From Caproiciproducens sp. CPB-2 (GTDB lineage: Bacteria; Bacillota; Clostridia; Oscillospirales; Acutalibacteraceae), in NCBI RefSeq assembly GCF_036287215.1, contig NZ_CP142860.1:1984001-2048000 (forward strand): 64,000 nucleotides of DNA, read 5' to 3'. Shown here piece after piece: positions 51,556 through 61,400 of this stretch. The stretch's first letter is position 1, and each line of letters begins with the position of its first letter. The notes under the pieces are model-generated. The model saw only the letters and a list, made by a program, of their open reading frames with translations. It was not told the DNA's origin and did not search any database. The translations under genes and the position numbers were made by a program.

Positions 51556-52867
51556 CTGGTTGATTTGCTGCCATGATTTTTTTCAATTCCTGCAGGGAAC
51601 GGGCGGAAAAGGCGGCGTAGCGCTCCTTTTTGTCGCGGATATGCGCCTCGAGCGGCGGGATCACGCCGAAGTTGGCCCCCATGGGCTGAAAATCGGCTTC
51701 ACTGCCGCACGCCACATAGCGGCTCAGCGCGCCGATCATGGTCGTGTCCGGCAGAACCAGCGTATCCCGCCCGTTCAGGCGGCGCACAGCGTTGATTCCC
51801 GCCATGATGCCGGACGAAGCGGATTCCATGTACCCCTCCACGCCGGTAATCTGACCGGCGAAAAAGAGGGCCGGCCGTTCGCGCAGGCTGTAGTCGGCGG
51901 AAAGCACTTTGGGCGAATTCAGGAAGGTATTGCGGTGCATGACGCCGTAACGGAAATATTCGGCGTTTTCAAGGCCCGGGATCATCCCGAACACGCGCTT
52001 CTGTTCCCCGAATTTCAGGTTGGTCTGAAAACCCACCAGATTGTACAGAGTTCCCTGACTGTCCTCCCGCCTCAGCTGAACGACCGCCCACGGGCGGTGG
52101 CCCGTTCGCGGGTCGCGCAGGCCGACCGGCTTGAGCGGGCCGAAACGCAGGGTATCCGTCCCGCGCTGCGCCATCACCTCCACCGGCATGCAGCCCTCGT
52201 ACACCTTCGGGTCCGCGACGTCGAAATCGCGTACGGGCGCGCGCTCGGCGGAAACCAGGGCGGCGCAGAAGCGCTCGTATTCCTCTTTGTCCATCGGACA
52301 GTTCAGGTATGCGTCGTCCCCGCCCTTGTCGTACCGGGACGCGGCAAAGATTCTGTCCCTGTTCAGGCTTTCCGCGGACACGATCGGCGCGGCGGCGTCA
52401 AAGAAGCTGAGGCTTCCGCCGCAGAGAGCGGCGATTTTTCCGGCAAGCGCATCCGCGGTAAGGGGTCCTGTCGCGATCACGGCGATCCCGTCCCGGGGTA
52501 TTTGCGTGATTTCCTCACGGTGGATATGAATCAGCGGGTGAGCGGATATTTTTCGCGTGACGGCCTGTGAGAACCGGTCCCGGTCAACCGCGAGCGCGCC
52601 GCCCGCCGGTACCCGGCAGCCATCCGCGCACTGCATCAGCAGGGAATGCAGCCGCCTCATTTCCTCTTTTAAGAGCCCGGCGGCGCTTTCCACGCGCTCC
52701 GCTTTCAGGGAGTTGGAACAGATCAGCTCGGCAAAATCCGGGCTATGATGCGCCGGGGAATACCGGACCGGCTTCATTTCGTAAAGCTCGACCTCGATTC
52801 CCGCCCGGGCGATCTGCCACGCGGCCTCACAGCCGGCAAGACCCGCGCCGACGACTCTGATACTCAT
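51545..52867 (-). CDS. trmFO: Folate-dependent tRNA m5U54 methyltransferase TrmFO
   Basis: A 440-residue FAD protein that methylates U54 in the tRNA T-loop using methylene-tetrahydrofolate. The FAD motif is VVGAGLAGCEAAWQIA, then ELICSNSLKAE with a conserved Cys. FFAGQITGVEGYMESASSG is typical. It overlaps topA by four bases, a common partner. The last residues (QPGLV, stop) are within the palindromic element. Confidence 0.94.
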   Translation of the reverse strand: MSIRVVGAGLAGCEAAWQIARAGIEVELYEMKPVRYSPAHHSPDFAELICSNSLKAERVESAAGLLKEEMRRLHSLLMQCADGCRVPAGGALAVDRDRFSQAVTRKISAHPLIHIHREEITQIPRDGIAVIATGPLTADALAGKIAALCGGSLSFFDAAAPIVSAESLNRDRIFAASRYDKGGDDAYLNCPMDKEEYERFCAALVSAERAPVRDFDVADPKVYEGCMPVEVMAQRGTDTLRFGPLKPVGLRDPRTGHRPWAVVQLRREDSQGTLYNLVGFQTNLKFGEQKRVFGMIPGLENAEYFRYGVMHRNTFLNSPKVLSADYSLRERPALFFAGQITGVEGYMESASSGIMAGINAVRRLNGRDTLVLPDTTMIGALSRYVACGSEADFQPMGANFGVIPPLEAHIRDKKERYAAFSARSLQELKKIMAANQPGLV

Positions 52868-54945
52868 TCTTCCTCCGTTTTCTCGTAGCCGCAGTCAGGG
52901 GTAATGCAGTAGTATTTCGGATGCTTTCCCTTCTTCTTCAGCAGGGTCTTGCCGCAGCGCGGGCATTTTTCCGTGCTCGGTTCGTCCCATGAGATGAAGT
53001 CGCACTTCGGGTACTCGGAGCATCCGTAAAAGATCCGGCCCTTTTTGGATTTTTTCACAATGACCTTGCCGCCGCACTTGGGGCATTCCGCTCCGGTTTC
53101 CTGTACCAGCTTCTTGATGTTCTTGCACTCCGGATATCCCGGGCAGGCGATAAATTTGCCGTAGCGACCGGTCTTAATGACCATTCTGCGGCCGCATTTT
53201 TCGCAGATAATATCGGTTTCGTCCTCTTTGAGCTGAATCTTTACGCCCTGCATATCCTCTTTGGCCTGCTTGAGCGTCTTGTCGAAATCCCCGTAAAAAT
53301 CATGGAGCGTCTGAATCCAGTCGGTCTTTCCGCTCTGGACGCTGTCCAGATCGTTCTCCACCTGCGCGGTAAATTTGATATTGACGATTTTCGGGAACTT
53401 CTCCCGCATCAGCTTGGTCGAAACCTCTCCCAGCTCCGTCGGTTTCAGGGCTTTGCCTTCGCGCACAACATATTCGCGGCCCGTAATCGTCGAGATGGTC
53501 GCCGCATAGGTGGACGGACGGCCGATTCCGTTTTCCTCCAGCGCCTTGATGAGGGAAGCCTCCGTATAGCGCGGGGGCGGCTGTGTAAAATGCTGGTTGC
53601 CCGCGATTTCCTTCAGCTTGAGCAGCATATCCTTTTCCAGCACCGGCAGAGAGCCTTCCCGTTCCGCTTCCTCATCCCTGCCCTCTTCGTAGAGCACGGT
53701 AAAGCCGTCAAAGGTGACGGTGTAGCCGGAGGCCTTGAAAATATAGTCCTTTGCCTGAATATCGGCCTGCGTGGTACTCTGCAGGCAGTTGGCCATCTGG
53801 CAGGCGATGAAACGTTCCCAGATCAGCTTATACAGCTTATACTGGTCGCCCGTCAGGCTGTCCTTCACCTTATCCGGAGAAAGCCCCGGCATGGACGGAC
53901 GGATGGCCTCGTGGCCGTCCTGCGCGCCGGCTTTTGTTTTAAAATGGCGCGGCGTGTCAGGCAAATATTTTTTGCCCCAGCGCTCCAGAATATAATCGCC
54001 CGCATCCTTGATCGCGTCTTCGGAAATACGGAGCGAATCCGTTCTCATGTAAGTAATCAGACCGACGGCGCCCATTTCGTTGATTTCAATGCCTTCATAC
54101 AGCTCCTGGGCGGCCTTCATGGTGCGGCGGGCCTGAAAACCCAGCCTGCGGGAAGCCTCCTGCTGAAGAGTGGAGGTAATAAACGGCGGCGCGGGCGACT
54201 TCTTGCGCGTGCCTTTCTTCAGCTTGACAATGCGGTATTCCGCGTTTTCCAGCTCTGCAAGAATCTTGTCGGTCTGTTCCTTGTCCGATATTTTGATCTT
54301 TCCGTTGGTATCGCCGTAAAAGGTTGCGCCAAAGACCCGGCGGGAACCGTGTGGGACGAATTTTGCGTCGATCGTCCAGTATTCCTCGGGTACGAAAGCG
54401 CGGATTTCCTCCTCTCGGTCCACAATAATGCGCACCGCGACGGACTGCACGCGCCCGGCGGAAAGGCCCCGGCGGATTTTCTGCGACAGGAACGGACTCA
54501 GCTTATAGCCCACGAGGCGGTCCAGGATGCGGCGGGCCTGCTGTGCGTTGACAAGATCGATATCGATCGTGCGGGGGTTCTCCATTCCTTTGGTAACGCC
54601 CGTTTTCGTAATTTCATTAAAAGTGATACGGTTGTCCTTTTCGGTATCAAGACCGAGGATGTACGCCAGATGCCAGGATATCGCCTCTCCTTCGCGGTCG
54701 GGGTCGGTCGCGAGCAGGACGCCGTCGCTTTTTTCGGCTTTGTCCTTCAGCTCCTGAACCAGCTTTTCCTTTCCCTTGATAATTTCATACTTCGGTTTGA
54801 AATCGTTTTTTACGTCAACGCTCAAACGGTTTTCCGACAAATCGCGTACATGCCCCATGGACGCGATCACGTCGTAACCCGAGCCTAAAAATTTTTTAAT
54901 TGTCTTGGCCTTGGCCGGTGATTCAACGATCACTAGCTTTGACAT
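52864..54945 (-). CDS. topA: DNA topoisomerase I
   Basis: A 693-residue type IA topoisomerase that relaxes negative supercoils. The Toprim domain starts KLVIVESPAKAKTIKKFLG. The active Tyr lies in GLITYMRTDSLRIS at about residue 297. Three C-terminal zinc fingers follow: CEKC-CPGYPEC, CPKC-CSEYPKC and CPRC-CITPDC. The start at 54945 follows GAGGTGG. Confidence 0.96.
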   Translation of the reverse strand: MSKLVIVESPAKAKTIKKFLGSGYDVIASMGHVRDLSENRLSVDVKNDFKPKYEIIKGKEKLVQELKDKAEKSDGVLLATDPDREGEAISWHLAYILGLDTEKDNRITFNEITKTGVTKGMENPRTIDIDLVNAQQARRILDRLVGYKLSPFLSQKIRRGLSAGRVQSVAVRIIVDREEEIRAFVPEEYWTIDAKFVPHGSRRVFGATFYGDTNGKIKISDKEQTDKILAELENAEYRIVKLKKGTRKKSPAPPFITSTLQQEASRRLGFQARRTMKAAQELYEGIEINEMGAVGLITYMRTDSLRISEDAIKDAGDYILERWGKKYLPDTPRHFKTKAGAQDGHEAIRPSMPGLSPDKVKDSLTGDQYKLYKLIWERFIACQMANCLQSTTQADIQAKDYIFKASGYTVTFDGFTVLYEEGRDEEAEREGSLPVLEKDMLLKLKEIAGNQHFTQPPPRYTEASLIKALEENGIGRPSTYAATISTITGREYVVREGKALKPTELGEVSTKLMREKFPKIVNIKFTAQVENDLDSVQSGKTDWIQTLHDFYGDFDKTLKQAKEDMQGVKIQLKEDETDIICEKCGRRMVIKTGRYGKFIACPGYPECKNIKKLVQETGAECPKCGGKVIVKKSKKGRIFYGCSEYPKCDFISWDEPSTEKCPRCGKTLLKKKGKHPKYYCITPDCGYEKTEEE

Positions 54946-55011
54946 GAAAACCACCTCATCTGTCCTGTTTTTATTTTCTTTTTGTTTGCTGGTATTTGGA
55001 ATTTATTCAAT

Positions 55012-55040
55012 ATTATAACGTATTACCATAAAATATTAAA
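55012..55040 (-). promoter_or_regulatory. Promoter of topA
   Basis: Perfect TATAAT at 55017-55012, 17 bases from a weak TTTAAT at 55040-55035 on the minus strand. Confidence 0.5.
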
Positions 55041-55052
55041 CATTTTTAAAAT

Positions 55053-55075
55053 TTGCCGAGCGTTCGGCAATTTTT
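55053..55075. terminator. Terminator after dprA
   Basis: Stem TTGCCGA/TCGGCAA with A/T-runs on each side, just past the dprA stop. It overlaps the upstream edge of the topA promoter region. Confidence 0.7.
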
Positions 55076-55083
55076 AACAATAT

Positions 55084-56238
55084 TTAGACCGACAGGCTGT
55101 AGCGGCGCCCGGAATGGGAACGGATCTTTTCGGCAAGCTCCAGTTCGGTCACCGCGGTCAGAAGCCGCGGTGCGGAAATGCCCGTCAGGCGCTCCAGCTC
55201 GGAAAGATGCTTCGGCGAGTCCGTCAGGCTGGAATACAAAAGCACGGCATCCTCTGAAAATTCCTTTTCATCCAGCGGCCCCGCCGCCGGCTGCACCGGC
55301 GCCGGTTCCGGAGAAAGAATCACATTCGTTTCCTCATCCCTGAAATCGATCTGGCCGGGGAAGCGGTAAAGATACTCCTCCAGAATCTCGCCCGCGTTGG
55401 ACACGGGCTTCGCCCCGCTTTTAATCAGCCCGTTCACCCCCTGGGAAACAGGGCTGTAAATCCCGGCGGGCACGGCGAAAACGTCCCTTCCCTGGTCCAG
55501 CGCGTACTGCGCGGTAATCAGCGAGCCGCTTTTCCCGGCGGCCTCCACCACAAGGGTTCCCAGCGTCAGGCCGGAAATAATGCGGTTGCGGATCGGGAAA
55601 TTGGAATTGACGGCCTGCGTGTTCGGGGGATACTCCGAAATGACCGCGCCGGAAAGCGCAACGGCCTCGCGCAGAGACGCATTTCCCATCAGGTAATTAT
55701 AATCGATGCCGCAGCCGAGGACACAGACGGTTTTCCCGCCGGCCTGCAAAGCGCCCTTGTGGGCCGCCGTATCAATCCCCAGCGCGCCGCCGCTGACAAC
55801 CACCGCTCCCTGTTTGGCAAGCTCAAAAGCGAAGCTGCGCGCGGTCGCGATTCCGGTCGCAGTCGCTTTGCGGGTGCCCACAATGGCGATGCTGGGAACC
55901 GCGGAAAAATCCGGCAGGGTTCCCCTGACATACAGCGCGCAGGGCGCGTTATGAATCTCACCGAGCGGTTCGGGGTAACCGGCGCACCCGGGCGTAAGAA
56001 CCTGCTGCCCGATTTTCTCACAGTACTCAAGCAGGGCTTCGGCGTCCCCGATGGAGAACGAGCCGAGCTTTCCCAGCTCGTTCTGCGTAAAGTAACCCTC
56101 GAGCAGCCAGCTTTCCATACCCGCGGCATAAAAGTCGTTCAGAGAACGGTAACCCGAAAGAATACGGTTCTGCTTGGAGCTGCCCGCGCCGAGCGCATGC
56201 TGCAGCCACACCCAGTATGCCCTTTGGTCAACAGACAT
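55084..56238 (-). CDS. dprA: DNA processing protein DprA
   Basis: A 384-residue protein that loads RecA on incoming single-stranded DNA in transformation. The Rossmann-like core has VGTRKATATG, SGGALGIDTAAHKGAL and GCGIDYNY at ~110-300. A C-terminal winged-helix domain follows (~320-380). The start at 56238 follows GGGAGG; the upstream alternative overlaps trmH more. Confidence 0.92.
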   Translation of the reverse strand: MSVDQRAYWVWLQHALGAGSSKQNRILSGYRSLNDFYAAGMESWLLEGYFTQNELGKLGSFSIGDAEALLEYCEKIGQQVLTPGCAGYPEPLGEIHNAPCALYVRGTLPDFSAVPSIAIVGTRKATATGIATARSFAFELAKQGAVVVSGGALGIDTAAHKGALQAGGKTVCVLGCGIDYNYLMGNASLREAVALSGAVISEYPPNTQAVNSNFPIRNRIISGLTLGTLVVEAAGKSGSLITAQYALDQGRDVFAVPAGIYSPVSQGVNGLIKSGAKPVSNAGEILEEYLYRFPGQIDFRDEETNVILSPEPAPVQPAAGPLDEKEFSEDAVLLYSSLTDSPKHLSELERLTGISAPRLLTAVTELELAEKIRSHSGRRYSLSV

Positions 56239-56240
56239 TC

Positions 56241-57050
56241 TTAAACGCCTCCCGATTTTTCGCGCATCATTTCCCACATCAGAATCGCGGCGGAAGCCGA
56301 CGCGTTGAGAGATTCCGCTCTGCCGAGCATGGGGATGGTCACCGACCCCGAACAGGCGGCGACCGCCGCGGAAGTAAGCCCGTTTCCTTCATTGCCCACG
56401 AAAAGCACCGTCGGCTTTCGGAAACCGACCTCCGTCACCTTTTGAGCAGAGGAGTCCGGAACCGCGGCAAGGGTGACAAACCCGCGGCCGTTCAGAAATC
56501 CGATGGCGGAAGCAAGCTCGGCCCCCACATAGAACGGAAGTCGGAAAACCGCGCCCATGCTGGCGCGCAGCACCTTCGGGGAATAGACGTCGCAGCAGCT
56601 GCCGCCCAAAAGGACGCCGCCGATCCCCAGCGCTTCCGCCGTACGGAGCACCGCGCCCAGGTTGGCCGGATTCTGAATGTTCTCAAGCCCCAGGTAATGA
56701 AGCCCCGGCTCCATTGCCTCCAGTTTTTCCGTCCCGGCACGCATTCTGCAGACGCAGAAAATGCCCTGCGGGGACTTTGTGTCCGACAGAAGCGCCGCGA
56801 CATGCGGCTCCACCAGATAGCTCTCTTCCGCCGCCGGCTGAATTTCGCCGAGATAGTCCGCGTATCTTTCGCCCGCCTGCGCCGTGTAAAACAGAGTCCT
56901 GATACCGACCCCGCTCTGCGCCGCGTCGCGGCAGAGCCGCGCGCCCTCGGCCAGAAAAAGTCCCTCTTCCCTGCGGAACCCGGCGGTCGAGGAAAGGCGT
57001 GCGGCGTGTTTGATGATTTCATTTTGACGGCTTGTAATCAGATCCGGCAT
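56241..57050 (-). CDS. SpoU-family RNA 2'-O-methyltransferase
   Basis: A 269-residue SPOUT methyltransferase. The N-terminal substrate-binding domain is at ~1-90, and the knotted domain has LGLENIQNPANLGAVLRTAE, VLFVGNEGNGL and IPMLGRAESLNASASAAILM. These are the three SpoU motifs. It probably modifies 23S rRNA, as related RlmB/TsnR proteins do; the target is not certain. It is between rplT and dprA. Confidence 0.88.
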   Translation of the reverse strand: MPDLITSRQNEIIKHAARLSSTAGFRREEGLFLAEGARLCRDAAQSGVGIRTLFYTAQAGERYADYLGEIQPAAEESYLVEPHVAALLSDTKSPQGIFCVCRMRAGTEKLEAMEPGLHYLGLENIQNPANLGAVLRTAEALGIGGVLLGGSCCDVYSPKVLRASMGAVFRLPFYVGAELASAIGFLNGRGFVTLAAVPDSSAQKVTEVGFRKPTVLFVGNEGNGLTSAAVAACSGSVTIPMLGRAESLNASASAAILMWEMMREKSGGV

Positions 57051-57070
57051 GTTTTCTCTCCATATAAAAT

Positions 57071-57097
57071 TTGCGCCCGGTTTTTTTCCGGGCGCAA
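57071..57097 (-). terminator. Terminator of infC-rpmI-rplT operon
   Basis: Perfect 10-bp stem TTGCGCCCGG/CCGGGCGCAA, 11 bases past the rplT stop, followed by an A/T-rich tail. Confidence 0.85.
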
Positions 57098-57107
57098 TTA
57101 CAGCTTT

Positions 57108-57461
57108 TTAAAGCGCTGCCTTTGCTTTTTCAATCAAGCTCTTAAATGCGGCTTCGTCGGCAACGGCGATTTCTGCAAGCATTTTACGGTTCAGCGTAAT
57201 CCCCGCTTTTTTCAGCCCGTTCATAAATACGGAATAGCTGACGTCGTTCGCGCGGCATGCGGCGGAAATACGGGTAATCCACAGGCGGCGGAAATCTCTC
57301 TTTCTTGCTTTACGTCCGATAAACGCGTAGTTACCTGATTTCATGACGGCCTGTTTAGCCATTTTAAAATGTCTGCTCTTGGAACCCCAGTAGCCCCTCG
57401 CAAGTTTTAAAGTCTTTTTTCTTCTCTTGCGTGTCATCAACGCACCTTTTACACGTGCCAT
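57108..57461 (-). CDS. rplT: 50S ribosomal protein L20
   Basis: A 117-residue L20 with the basic N-terminal extension ([20 protein letters not shown]) and the globular C-terminal domain ([20 protein letters not shown]). In Bacillus it represses its own operon by binding the leader. It is the last gene of the operon. Confidence 0.97.
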   Translation of the reverse strand: MARVKGALMTRKRRKKTLKLARGYWGSKSRHFKMAKQAVMKSGNYAFIGRKARKRDFRRLWITRISAACRANDVSYSVFMNGLKKAGITLNRKMLAEIAVADEAAFKSLIEKAKAAL

Positions 57462-57508
57462 TCTATTACCTCCATTGAAATGGTTATTTTAATCAACAGG
57501 ACTAACTC

Positions 57509-57706
57509 TTATTTGTAAGGAATTAATCTCTTTACCTGCGCCACGTTGGTCTTGTCGGCAACAGTGGTTTTCCTGAGGCCTCTCTTGCGCTTGGTGGTCT
57601 TTTTGTTCAGGATATGGGATTTATTGGCATGGCCGCGGATCACTTTTCCGTTCTTGGAAAGCTTGAAGCGCTTTTTCGCGCCGGTATGTGTCTTAATTTT
57701 AGGCAT
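57509..57706 (-). CDS. rpmI: 50S ribosomal protein L35
   Basis: A 65-residue L35 starting [20 protein letters not shown]. The start at 57706 follows GGAGG by eight bases; a longer frame to 57751 overlaps infC. Confidence 0.97.
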   Translation of the reverse strand: MPKIKTHTGAKKRFKLSKNGKVIRGHANKSHILNKKTTKRKRGLRKTTVADKTNVAQVKRLIPYK

Positions 57707-57728
57707 GGTATTGTCCTCCTTATGATGA

Positions 57729-58247
57729 TTACTTAGCGGGTTTGGATGCAAGGAACATGAGCATATTACGTCCCTCTAACTTTGCCGGTTTTTCCACATT
57801 GGCGATTTCGCTGAGTGCCTCAGCAAAATTCCGCATAATGCTGTAACCCTGCTCCGGATGTCCCATTTCCCGTCCGCGGAAGCGGATGGAAGCCTTGACC
57901 TTGTCGCCATCCTTTAAGAAGCGGGTTGCGTGACCGACTTTTGTGTTAAAGTCGTGAGTGTCAATGTTTAAAGACAAACGGATTTCCTTGATGTCGACAA
58001 TGCGCTGATTCTTCTTTGCTTCCTTATCACGCTTTGCCTGCTCAAATCTGAATTTGCCGTAATCAATAATCTTGCACACCGGCGGCGTTGCCTGCGGCGC
58101 GATCTTGACAAGATCAAGATTCTGTTCGAACGCTTTTTCCAAAGCCTGGGCCGAACTCATGATGCCAAGCTGAGAACCGTCCGAACCGACGACACGCACT
58201 TCCCTGTCACGAATTTCCTCGTTAATCTGCAGTTCCTTGTTGCTAAT
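57729..58247 (-). CDS. infC: Translation initiation factor IF-3, AUU start
   Basis: A 172-residue IF-3. The N-terminal domain begins [20 protein letters not shown]; the linker is Lys-rich (~75-95); the C-terminal domain has [13 protein letters not shown]. The start codon is ATT at 58247-58245, nine bases after GGAGG; there is no in-frame ATG, GTG or TTG closer than 58325, which lies in the leader. AUU starts on infC are known in E. coli and others and allow IF-3 to repress its own translation. Confidence 0.93.
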   Translation of the reverse strand: MSNKELQINEEIRDREVRVVGSDGSQLGIMSSAQALEKAFEQNLDLVKIAPQATPPVCKIIDYGKFRFEQAKRDKEAKKNQRIVDIKEIRLSLNIDTHDFNTKVGHATRFLKDGDKVKASIRFRGREMGHPEQGYSIMRNFAEALSEIANVEKPAKLEGRNMLMFLASKPAK

Positions 58248-58416
58248 TGTTAAGCACCTCCAAAACACGTTATCGGTTTTAATAAAAAGCGCGGGCAGAA
58301 TATCCGCCCGCGCAACAATACACAAAAATGACGACTTTCAAAAGCCGGTTTCCGTATTGACCCATGGCGGACGAAACCCCACAGGTGTGGGCATAAGATG
58401 CCCCGCTTTGTTTTAC
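58248..58416 (-). promoter_or_regulatory. L20-type leader of infC-rpmI-rplT
   Basis: A ~165-nt leader between promoter and infC with an upstream GGGGCAT/ATGCCC fold and CCCACACCTGTGGGG hairpin near 58377-58404. It matches in position and form the L20 leader of Bacillota, in which L20 binding favours early termination. Assigned from position and structure, not by model search. Confidence 0.65.
58281..58313 (-). terminator. Attenuator before infC
   Basis: Perfect 8-bp stem GCGCGGGC/GCCCGCGC with a nine-base loop, followed by TTTTTATT on the minus strand. It stands 34 bases before the infC start, so it acts as a leader terminator. Confidence 0.8.
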
Positions 58417-58422
58417 TGAATT

Positions 58423-58451
58423 ATTTTACCAGTGATTTTTTCATTTGTCAA
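58423..58451 (-). promoter_or_regulatory. Sigma-A promoter of infC operon
   Basis: Perfect TTGACA at 58451-58446, 17-base spacer, TAAAAT at 58428-58423. It begins just after addA. Confidence 0.85.
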
Positions 58452-58454
58452 GCG

Positions 58455-61400
58455 TTAATTGGAGATTTCACAATTCAGGCTGAAGGAATAAAGCAGGCAC
58501 CCGGCAACCTTTTTCCCCGTACATTGTTCCATCGCCAGACGATAAAGCGCAAGCTGCGTACGGTAGCGTTCCCACAGCTCCGAGGGGTGATTCGTCCGAT
58601 CGGTTTTATAGTCCACGATCACCAGCTCGCCGTTTTCCTCAAACGCGCAGTCGATCGCGCCCTGCAGGACCACAGGCTGGTTTTTCAGTTCGTCCGGCAG
58701 TCCCGGACGGACGTCGCCCGCGGTAATTTCCGCGGTGAAGCGATATTCCCGCAGAACGTTTTCCGAAGCGAAAATCCTTTTTGCGAGCGGGCTTTCAAAG
58801 AAGGCCCGCACGCGGGCGAGATCGACCGCGTTCCCCTGTTCGGCCGTCAGGAAGCCCTGCGCGACAAGGCGTTCCAGCTCGCTTTCGGGGGCTTCGCGCG
58901 CTTTTTCGTAATCCGCGAACTGCATATAGGTATGCAGCGCCGTTCCGCGCTCGGCAGGAGTCAGCCCCGTTTTGCTTAAAAACGCGGGGCGGGACACGGC
59001 GGCGTACTGCGCGGAAAATTCACGCGCGGCAAGGTCGGAGGCCGCCACCTTGGCCTGTATCCCTTTTAAGGCGGCGTACGGATAGACATAGTCCATCGCC
59101 GAAGAGATTTCTTCCTCCAGCGCCAGGTCCGGCCGCGCGGGCAAAACCTCCTCCGGCCGCCGTACGGCAGGATCCCCCTTCGGCGGATAGACCAGATTCA
59201 TGGCCCACGGCTCTTCCGAACCGACGGTGATCCCCGGCAGGGCGCAGGCAAGGTCTCGCAGGCGCGCGCCGTCGGGGTGGCGCAGGGCGCAGAGCAGCAG
59301 CCAGTCGGAAATACTGGAAACGCTGCGTACCACATAGGGCTGGATCCTGTTTTCCTCCGTCAGCCGGGCGGCGAGCTTTCCGAGCGTTTTTCCCGCATCC
59401 TTGACCGTCGTCACCATGATGAGCTTTTCCTTCGCCCTCGTCATGGCGACGTACAGCACGCGCAGCTCCTCGCTCATTTCATTGCGGTCCAGCTCCAGCG
59501 CGACCGCTTCGCGCGGCATCGTCGTGTAGCGGCAGAGCCCGGCGTCGTCCCTGAGCTTTACCCCAAGGCCGAGCGACGGGTGCAAAAGCACGTCCCCCCG
59601 TTCCTTATTGAAGCGCCGGGAGCACCCGGCGAGGATGCAGACCGGGAACTCCAGCCCCTTGCTGCGGTGGATGCTCATGATTTTCACAACATTGGCCGCC
59701 TCGCTGATGGTGGAGGCGGGCGCGAGGTCGGCGCTGCTTTTCTGAAGCCTGTCGATAAACCGGATAAAACCGGAAAGCCCGTTGTAACCGGAGGCTTCGT
59801 ATTTTTTCGCATATTCGAGCAGCAAACGAAGGTTCGCAAGCCGCAGTTCCCCGTTGGGCATTGCCTGAACCAGATTCAGATAGCCCGTTTTGTCGTAAAC
59901 CGCCTGAATCAGCCGGTCCGACGGCATGGTAGCCGCCAGCGTACGGTAGGCATCCATATCGCGCAGAAAGTCCGCCGCGCGCGGATTGCCGTCCTGTGCG
60001 GCAGAGACGAGCGCGGGATACAGCGGCGCGCTGCGCGACGGGATGCGGATATCGGCCATATCGTCCGCCGTAAAGCCGTAAATGGGGCTCATCAGCACCG
60101 ACAGCAGCGGAATATCCTGCATCGGATTATCGATCACGCGCAGAAGCGAAACCGCCACCCCCACTTCCGCCGCCGCGAAGAAACCGCCCGCCGTGTCGGC
60201 CCAGGCCGGAATCCCGAGCGCGGCCAGTTCCCGCGCGTATTCGTGCGCGTACTGGTTCGCACTGCGCAGCAAAATGCAGATATCCCGGTAGACGACGGGC
60301 CGCTGCCGGCCATGGTCCGTCACAGTGGTACCGTCCCCGGTCATCCGATAAATCAGCTCCGCGATATGGCGGCTTTCCGCTGCGATCATTTCCTCATCGT
60401 CTTCGGACGCCGAAAGGTCGATGATATCGAGCTGCGCCGCGGGTTCGCCGCAGGACGGGTAATCCGCCCCGGCGGCCAGTTCCTCCGCTTTCGTGTAATC
60501 CAGCTCGCCCGTCTGCTCGCTCATCAGCTGGCGGAACACGAAATTCACCGTTTCGGTCACCCCGCGGCGGCTGCGGAAGTTTTTGTCCAGTACCACGCAG
60601 GCGGGATATTCGTCCTTTGTTCTGTCGTAATCGGGGTACTGCGCGCGGCGGCGCAGGAAAATCTGCGGCATCGCCTGACGGAAACGGTAAATGCTCTGCT
60701 TGACGTCGCCGACCATGAACAGGTTATTTTCCTTTTGGGAAACCGCGCGGAAAATCATATCCTGCGCTTCGTTGGTATCCTGGTATTCGTCGACCATCAC
60801 CTCGTCGAACCGGGCGGAGATCTCCAAGGCGTCCTCCGTCGGCGCAAAGCCGCCGTCCGTCTCCCGGACCAGCAGCTTTAAGGTGTAATGTTCCAGATCG
60901 CTGAAATCCGCCGCGCGGCGCTCCCGTTTCAGCCGGTCCAGCTCTTCGCCGAATTTTTCCGTGACCTCGAACAGCTTCTTTACCAAGGGGGCGATGCGGG
61001 CAATCTCTTCCCCGCATTCCCGTTCGTCAGCGCCGAACAGCTCCGCCAGTTTTTTGACGGTTTCCTGCACTTCCTTGCGGCTCGCCGAAAGCTTGTTTTT
61101 CAGCGGGTCGTCGCCGTAGCCCCGCAAGGGCTTCAGCCTTTGAAAGGCGAAATTGGCGCACTGGAAGGAGACGGCGTCCCAGCCGCCCGCGTCCGCCGCG
61201 TCTTTCAGCGCCAGAAGCCCCGCCAGATCGGAATGGAAGCCGTCGCCATACGCGCCGGCGATTTTTTCGTCCTCCCGCATCAGCGCAAGGGAATTGCGCG
61301 TCAGGGAAATACAGTAGTCCACCGCGTCCGCGGCGTACTTTAAAACGGTCCGTCCCCACACGGTCCGGGAAGCGGGAGCCTCCCCCCCGTACATGGCGGC

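Noticed and set aside
53302-54888. 528-codon open frame antisense to topA
   Set aside because: Shadow frame; topA is complete with all motifs on the minus strand.
59277-60881. 534-codon open frame antisense to addA
   Set aside because: Same reason: His/Arg/Gly-rich shadow of a fully conserved gene.
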